A DNA stretch of 64,000 nucleotides, taken from Micromonospora luteifusca. GTDB taxonomy: Bacteria > Actinomycetota > Actinomycetes > Mycobacteriales > Micromonosporaceae. The stretch spans positions 2,222,001 through 2,286,000 of the forward strand of contig NZ_JAFBBP010000001.1 of NCBI RefSeq assembly GCF_016907275.1, given 5' to 3'. The translations under genes and the position numbers were made by a program. Shown here piece by piece: positions 60,628 to 64,000 of this stretch. The notes under the pieces are model-generated. The model ran no database searches, had not been told where the DNA came from, and saw nothing but the letters and a program-made list of their open reading frames with translations. How positions within the stretch are numbered: position 1 is the first letter of the stretch; the number at the start of each line of letters is the position of its first letter.

Positions 60628-62504
60628 CGGTGCCGAAGCAGGCCGACCCACCACCCGAGGAGGAACCGGAGCTCACCCGCTGGCGCGGAACCGCCACCGA
60701 CCCGGAGGCCGACCGCAGCCGAGCCGAGGACGCCGCACCCGAAGCGGTGGCCCGGCTGCGCCGGCTCGGCCGGGCCCTGCTCGCCGACGAGCTTCGACCA
60801 CACCGGGGGCGACTCGCCGCCGCGGTCGGCCTGCTGCTGACCCAGAACGCCGCCGCGATGGCCGGCCCGTACCTCGTCATGGTCGGCATCGACCGGGCCA
60901 TCCCGCCGCTGCGCGCCGGCGACCCTGGCCCGCTGGTCGCCGTCGCCGCGGCGTTCGCGGTCGCCTCGATGACCGAGTACGCGGCCCGCCGCGGGTTCCT
61001 CACGATCTCTGCCCGGATCGGCCAGGCCGTCCTGCTCGACCTGCGGCAACGGGTGTTCGGGCACTTCCTGCGGCTGTCCGTGGGCTTCCACGAGCGGTAC
61101 ACCTCCGGCCGGATGGTCTCCCGGCTCACCAGTGACCTGGACTCGATTGCCGAACTGGTCGACGGTGGGATCGACAGCCTGGTGATGGCCGGGCTGTCGA
61201 TGCTGTCGGTGGCTGCCATCCTGCTCTGGCTGGACCTGCCGCTGGCCGCCGTGACGCTGCTCGCCTTCCCGTTCCTGTTCTGGCTCTCCCGCTGGTTCGC
61301 CCGATCGTCGGCGAGCGCGTACCGGCGGACCCGGGACGCGGTCGCGCTGGTCATCGTGCACTTCGTGGAGTCGATGCGGGGCATCCGGGCGGTGCAGGCG
61401 TTCCGCCGGGAGCCGCGCAACCAACGCATCTTCGTGGCGCTCGGCGACGACTACCGGCGAACCAGCCTGCACACATTCCGGCTGATCGCCACGTACTCGC
61501 CGGCGATCAAGCTGATCGGCAACGTCACCGTGGCGGCGGTGCTCTGCTACGGCGGCTGGCGGGTGCTGGACGGCCAGACCGAGGTCGGCGTGCTCGCCGC
61601 GTTCCTGCTCTACCTACGTCGCTTCTTCGAGCCGATGCAGGAGTTGAGCCAGTTCTACAACTCGCTGCAGTCGGCAACGGCGGCACTGGAGAAGTTGGCC
61701 GGGGTGCTCGACGAACGGCCGGCCGTGGCCGAGCCGGCCCGGCCCATACCGCTGCCGACCGGGCCCGGTCGCGGCGAGTTGACCTTCCGCGCGGTCTCCT
61801 TCGGATACCGCGCGGGCACCCCGATCCTCGGCGGGCTGGAGCTGACCGTGTCGGCCGGACAGACCGTGGCACTGATCGGGCCGACCGGCGCGGGCAAGTC
61901 GACCATCGCGAAGCTGGTCGCCCGGTTCCACGACCCGGACACCGGCACCGTCCGGCTGGACGGGGTCGACCTTCGCGACGTGAGCGACGCCGACCTGCGC
62001 CGCGCGGTCGTGCTGGTGACGCAGGAGAACCACCTGTTCAGTGGGACCGTCGCGGAGAACATCCGGTTCGGCCGCCCGAGCGCCGACGACGCGGCGGTCG
62101 AGGCCGCCGCGCGGTCGATCGGCGCCCACGATTTCATCGCCGCCCTGCCCGAGGGGTACGCCACGCAGGTGCACCGACGCGGCGGCCGGCTCTCCGCCGG
62201 GCAGCGGCAGCTGGTCGCGTTCGCCCGGGCGTTCCTGGCCGACCCGACCGTGCTGATCCTGGACGAGGCGACGTCGTCGCTGGACGTGCCGACCGAACGG
62301 CTCGTGCAGCGGGCACTCGGCACCATCCTGCGCGACCGCACCGCCCTGGTGATCGCACATCGACTCTCCACCGTGGAGACAGCTGACCGGGTGCTCGTCC
62401 TCGACGACGGGAAGGTCGTCGAGGACGGCCCACCCGGCGTGCTGGCCGAGGCCGACGGCCGGTACGCGGCCCTGCACCGGCAGTGGCGCGACTCGCTGAT
62501 CTGA
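60624..62504 (+). CDS. ABC exporter half-transporter with canonical site
   Basis: A 626-residue half-transporter coupled to the preceding gene. An acidic, Pro-rich leader (about 1-45) precedes six membrane helices, then the ATPase: Walker A GPTGAGKST, Q-loop VTQENHLFSGTV, Walker B with catalytic Glu LILDEATSSLD and H-loop IAHRLST. The signature is LSAGQRQ, with Ala in place of the second Gly. In heterodimeric exporters this kind of split (one degenerate, one catalytic Glu) is functional. Substrate, perhaps a lipid or drug, is unknown. Confidence 0.92.
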   Translation: MTVPKQADPPPEEEPELTRWRGTATDPEADRSRAEDAAPEAVARLRRLGRALLADELRPHRGRLAAAVGLLLTQNAAAMAGPYLVMVGIDRAIPPLRAGDPGPLVAVAAAFAVASMTEYAARRGFLTISARIGQAVLLDLRQRVFGHFLRLSVGFHERYTSGRMVSRLTSDLDSIAELVDGGIDSLVMAGLSMLSVAAILLWLDLPLAAVTLLAFPFLFWLSRWFARSSASAYRRTRDAVALVIVHFVESMRGIRAVQAFRREPRNQRIFVALGDDYRRTSLHTFRLIATYSPAIKLIGNVTVAAVLCYGGWRVLDGQTEVGVLAAFLLYLRRFFEPMQELSQFYNSLQSATAALEKLAGVLDERPAVAEPARPIPLPTGPGRGELTFRAVSFGYRAGTPILGGLELTVSAGQTVALIGPTGAGKSTIAKLVARFHDPDTGTVRLDGVDLRDVSDADLRRAVVLVTQENHLFSGTVAENIRFGRPSADDAAVEAAARSIGAHDFIAALPEGYATQVHRRGGRLSAGQRQLVAFARAFLADPTVLILDEATSSLDVPTERLVQRALGTILRDRTALVIAHRLSTVETADRVLVLDDGKVVEDGPPGVLAEADGRYAALHRQWRDSLI

Positions 62505-62559
62505 ACCAGCGATCCGTAACTGCGTGGCCCGACCCCCTGGTGGTGCCTACGATCGCAGG

Positions 62560-64000
62560 ATGACCGATACGGCGAGGACGGCCCGCGCCGGCGTCCCCGA
62601 GCGTCCGACCCTGGACGGGCTCGAGGAGCGCTGGGCACGCCACTGGCAGGAGGAGGGCACGTACGCGTTCGACCGCTCGAAAAAGCGAGCCGACGTGTAC
62701 TCGATCGACACCCCGCCGCCGACCGTATCGGGCGAGTTGCACATGGGGCACGTGTTCTCGTACACGCACACCGACACCGTCGCGCGTTACCAGCGGATGC
62801 GCGGCAAGTCCGTCTTCTACCCGATGGGCTGGGACGACAACGGCCTACCCACCGAGCGTCGCGTGCAGAACGTCTACGGGGTGCGCTGCGATCCGGCGCT
62901 GGCGTACGACCCGGTGTGGCGGCCACCGGCGACTCCGGTCGACGACGCGGCCCGCCGCGACCCCACCCCGATCTCCCGGCGCAACTTCATCGAGCTCTGC
63001 GAACGGCTGACGGTCACCGACGAGCAGGCCTTCGAGGCGCTGTGGCGACGGCTCGGGCTCTCGGTGGACTGGTCGTTGACCTACACGACGATCGGCCGGA
63101 TCGCCCGGACCACCAGTCAGCGGGCGTTCGTGCGTAACCTGCTGCGCGGCGAGGCGTACCAGTCGGAGGCGCCGACGCTCTGGGACGTCGGCTTCGCCAC
63201 CGCCGTCGCCCAGGCCGAGTTGGAGGACCGGGAGCGCCCCGGTGCCTACCACCGGCTGCGGTTCGCCGGGCCGGACGGGCGCGAGGTGCAGATCGACACC
63301 ACCCGACCGGAGTTGTTGCCCGCCTGTGTGGCACTGGTCTGTCACCCCGACGACGAGCGGTACGCCGACCTGGTGGGCACGACGGTGCGCAGCCCGCTGT
63401 TCGACGTCGAGGTGCCGGTGCGGGCCCACCCGCTCGCCGAACCGGGCAAGGGCACCGGCATCGCGATGGTCTGCACGTTCGGCGACCTGAGCGACGTGAC
63501 CTGGTGGCGGGATCTCGAACTCGACACCCGGGTGATCATCGACCGCGACGGCCGGCTGCTTCCGGAGCCGCCGGCCGGGGTGCCGGCACAGCCGTACGCG
63601 GCGCTGGCCGGGCAGACCGTCAACGGCGCCCGCCGGGAGATCGTCGGGATGCTGGCCGACGCGGGTGCCCTGATCGGCGAGCCACGCCCGATCACCCATC
63701 CGGTCAAGTTCTACGAGCGCGGCGACCGCCCACTGGAGATCGTCTCGACTCGACAGTGGTATCTGCGCAATGGCGGCCGGGACGCCGACCTGCGGGCCAC
63801 GCTGCTGGCCCGGGGCGAGGAGCTGCACTGGGTGCCGGCGCACATGAAGCACCGCTACGACAACTGGGTCGGCGGCCTGACCGGGGACTGGCTGGTCAGT
63901 CGGCAGCGCTTCTTCGGGGTCCCGGTGCCGGTGTGGTACCGGCTCGACAACACTGGCGAGCCGGACTGGTCCCACCCTCTCACGCCGGACGAGTCCGCGC
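62560..64000 (+). CDS. valS: Valyl-tRNA synthetase (N-terminal part)
   Basis: The first 480 residues of a class Ia synthetase that charges tRNA-Val. Motifs are TPPPTVSGELHMGHVFSYTHTD (HIGH box as HMGH near 62), GMAC-like FYPMGWDDNGLPTERRVQNVYGVRC, the editing-domain region IDTTRPELLPACVALVCHPDD, and the return to the Rossmann core at ISTRQW-like VSTRQWYLRNGG. The NGLPTERRVQ sequence type is that of the archaeal-like ValRS found in actinobacteria. The KMSKS loop and anticodon domain lie past the right edge of the window. Confidence 0.95.
   Translation, partial: MTDTARTARAGVPERPTLDGLEERWARHWQEEGTYAFDRSKKRADVYSIDTPPPTVSGELHMGHVFSYTHTDTVARYQRMRGKSVFYPMGWDDNGLPTERRVQNVYGVRCDPALAYDPVWRPPATPVDDAARRDPTPISRRNFIELCERLTVTDEQAFEALWRRLGLSVDWSLTYTTIGRIARTTSQRAFVRNLLRGEAYQSEAPTLWDVGFATAVAQAELEDRERPGAYHRLRFAGPDGREVQIDTTRPELLPACVALVCHPDDERYADLVGTTVRSPLFDVEVPVRAHPLAEPGKGTGIAMVCTFGDLSDVTWWRDLELDTRVIIDRDGRLLPEPPAGVPAQPYAALAGQTVNGARREIVGMLADAGALIGEPRPITHPVKFYERGDRPLEIVSTRQWYLRNGGRDADLRATLLARGEELHWVPAHMKHRYDNWVGGLTGDWLVSRQRFFGVPVPVWYRLDNTGEPDWSHPLTPDESA

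Overview
The window is about 72% GC chromosomal DNA from an actinomycete, most likely Micromonosporaceae (Micromonospora or a close relative). Supporting signs are the mycothiol gene mshB, an AdnAB-type helicase-nuclease pair, the succinylase branch of lysine synthesis (dapC, dapD, dapE), a fused Ada-AlkA protein next to ogt, frequent GTG starts and many four-base or one-base start/stop overlaps. It is mostly core and near-core chromosome. I see no rRNA, tRNA, insertion sequence, prophage or CRISPR array.

Layout. 1-4981: adnA-adnB (minus; adnB runs off the left edge). 5203-6611: two LOG-family genes. 6766-9087: a small basic protein, then divergent dapE/dapD. 9139-13189: a secreted subtilase and an acetyltransferase. 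13213-15540: tyrA, a SIMPL protein and a nucleoside-kinase-like protein in one operon. 15636-15846: head-to-head gene remnants. 15898-18585: fdxA-dapC and a GNAT protein. 18836-20906: mshB followed by two small membrane proteins. 20993-25568: an S9 peptidase, a divergent esterase/MarR pair, a decayed VOC fragment and an AraC/GyrI regulator. 25724-31900: a five-gene peptide ABC importer. 32651-39547: tldD-tldE and sdhCAB. 39764-51614: small accessory genes (Nudix, VOC, DUF1801, LysR, three methyltransferases, MFS, an ArsR-SRPBCC operon, a nucleotidyltransferase, a free-standing HflX N-terminal-like domain, a CmtR-like sensor with its cation exporter). 51692-56562: ychF, an exonuclease, peptidase E, an unknown gene and a flavin oxidase. 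56698-64000: ada-alkA-ogt, a heterodimeric ABC exporter and the first part of valS.

The most unusual content is dispersed hairpin DNA. Family A has four copies (5078, 6894, 39654, 57763). Each has long arms built on GATCATGAGGTT-like sequence and lies between a C-rich tract on the left and a G-rich tract on the right. Three copies share the loop word CGACACGCCG. One copy sits in frame inside the AlkA domain of the DNA-repair gene, and another encodes the tail of a small protein. Family B has three longer, imperfect copies (18614, 32215, 32351) and one apparent solo arm (47803). Other points of note are a probable CTG start for dapC, several in-frame tandem repeats extending conserved enzymes, a palindrome CATACC(S)GGTATG shared by two promoters, and well-formed candidate operators for the MarR, ArsR and CmtR-like regulators.
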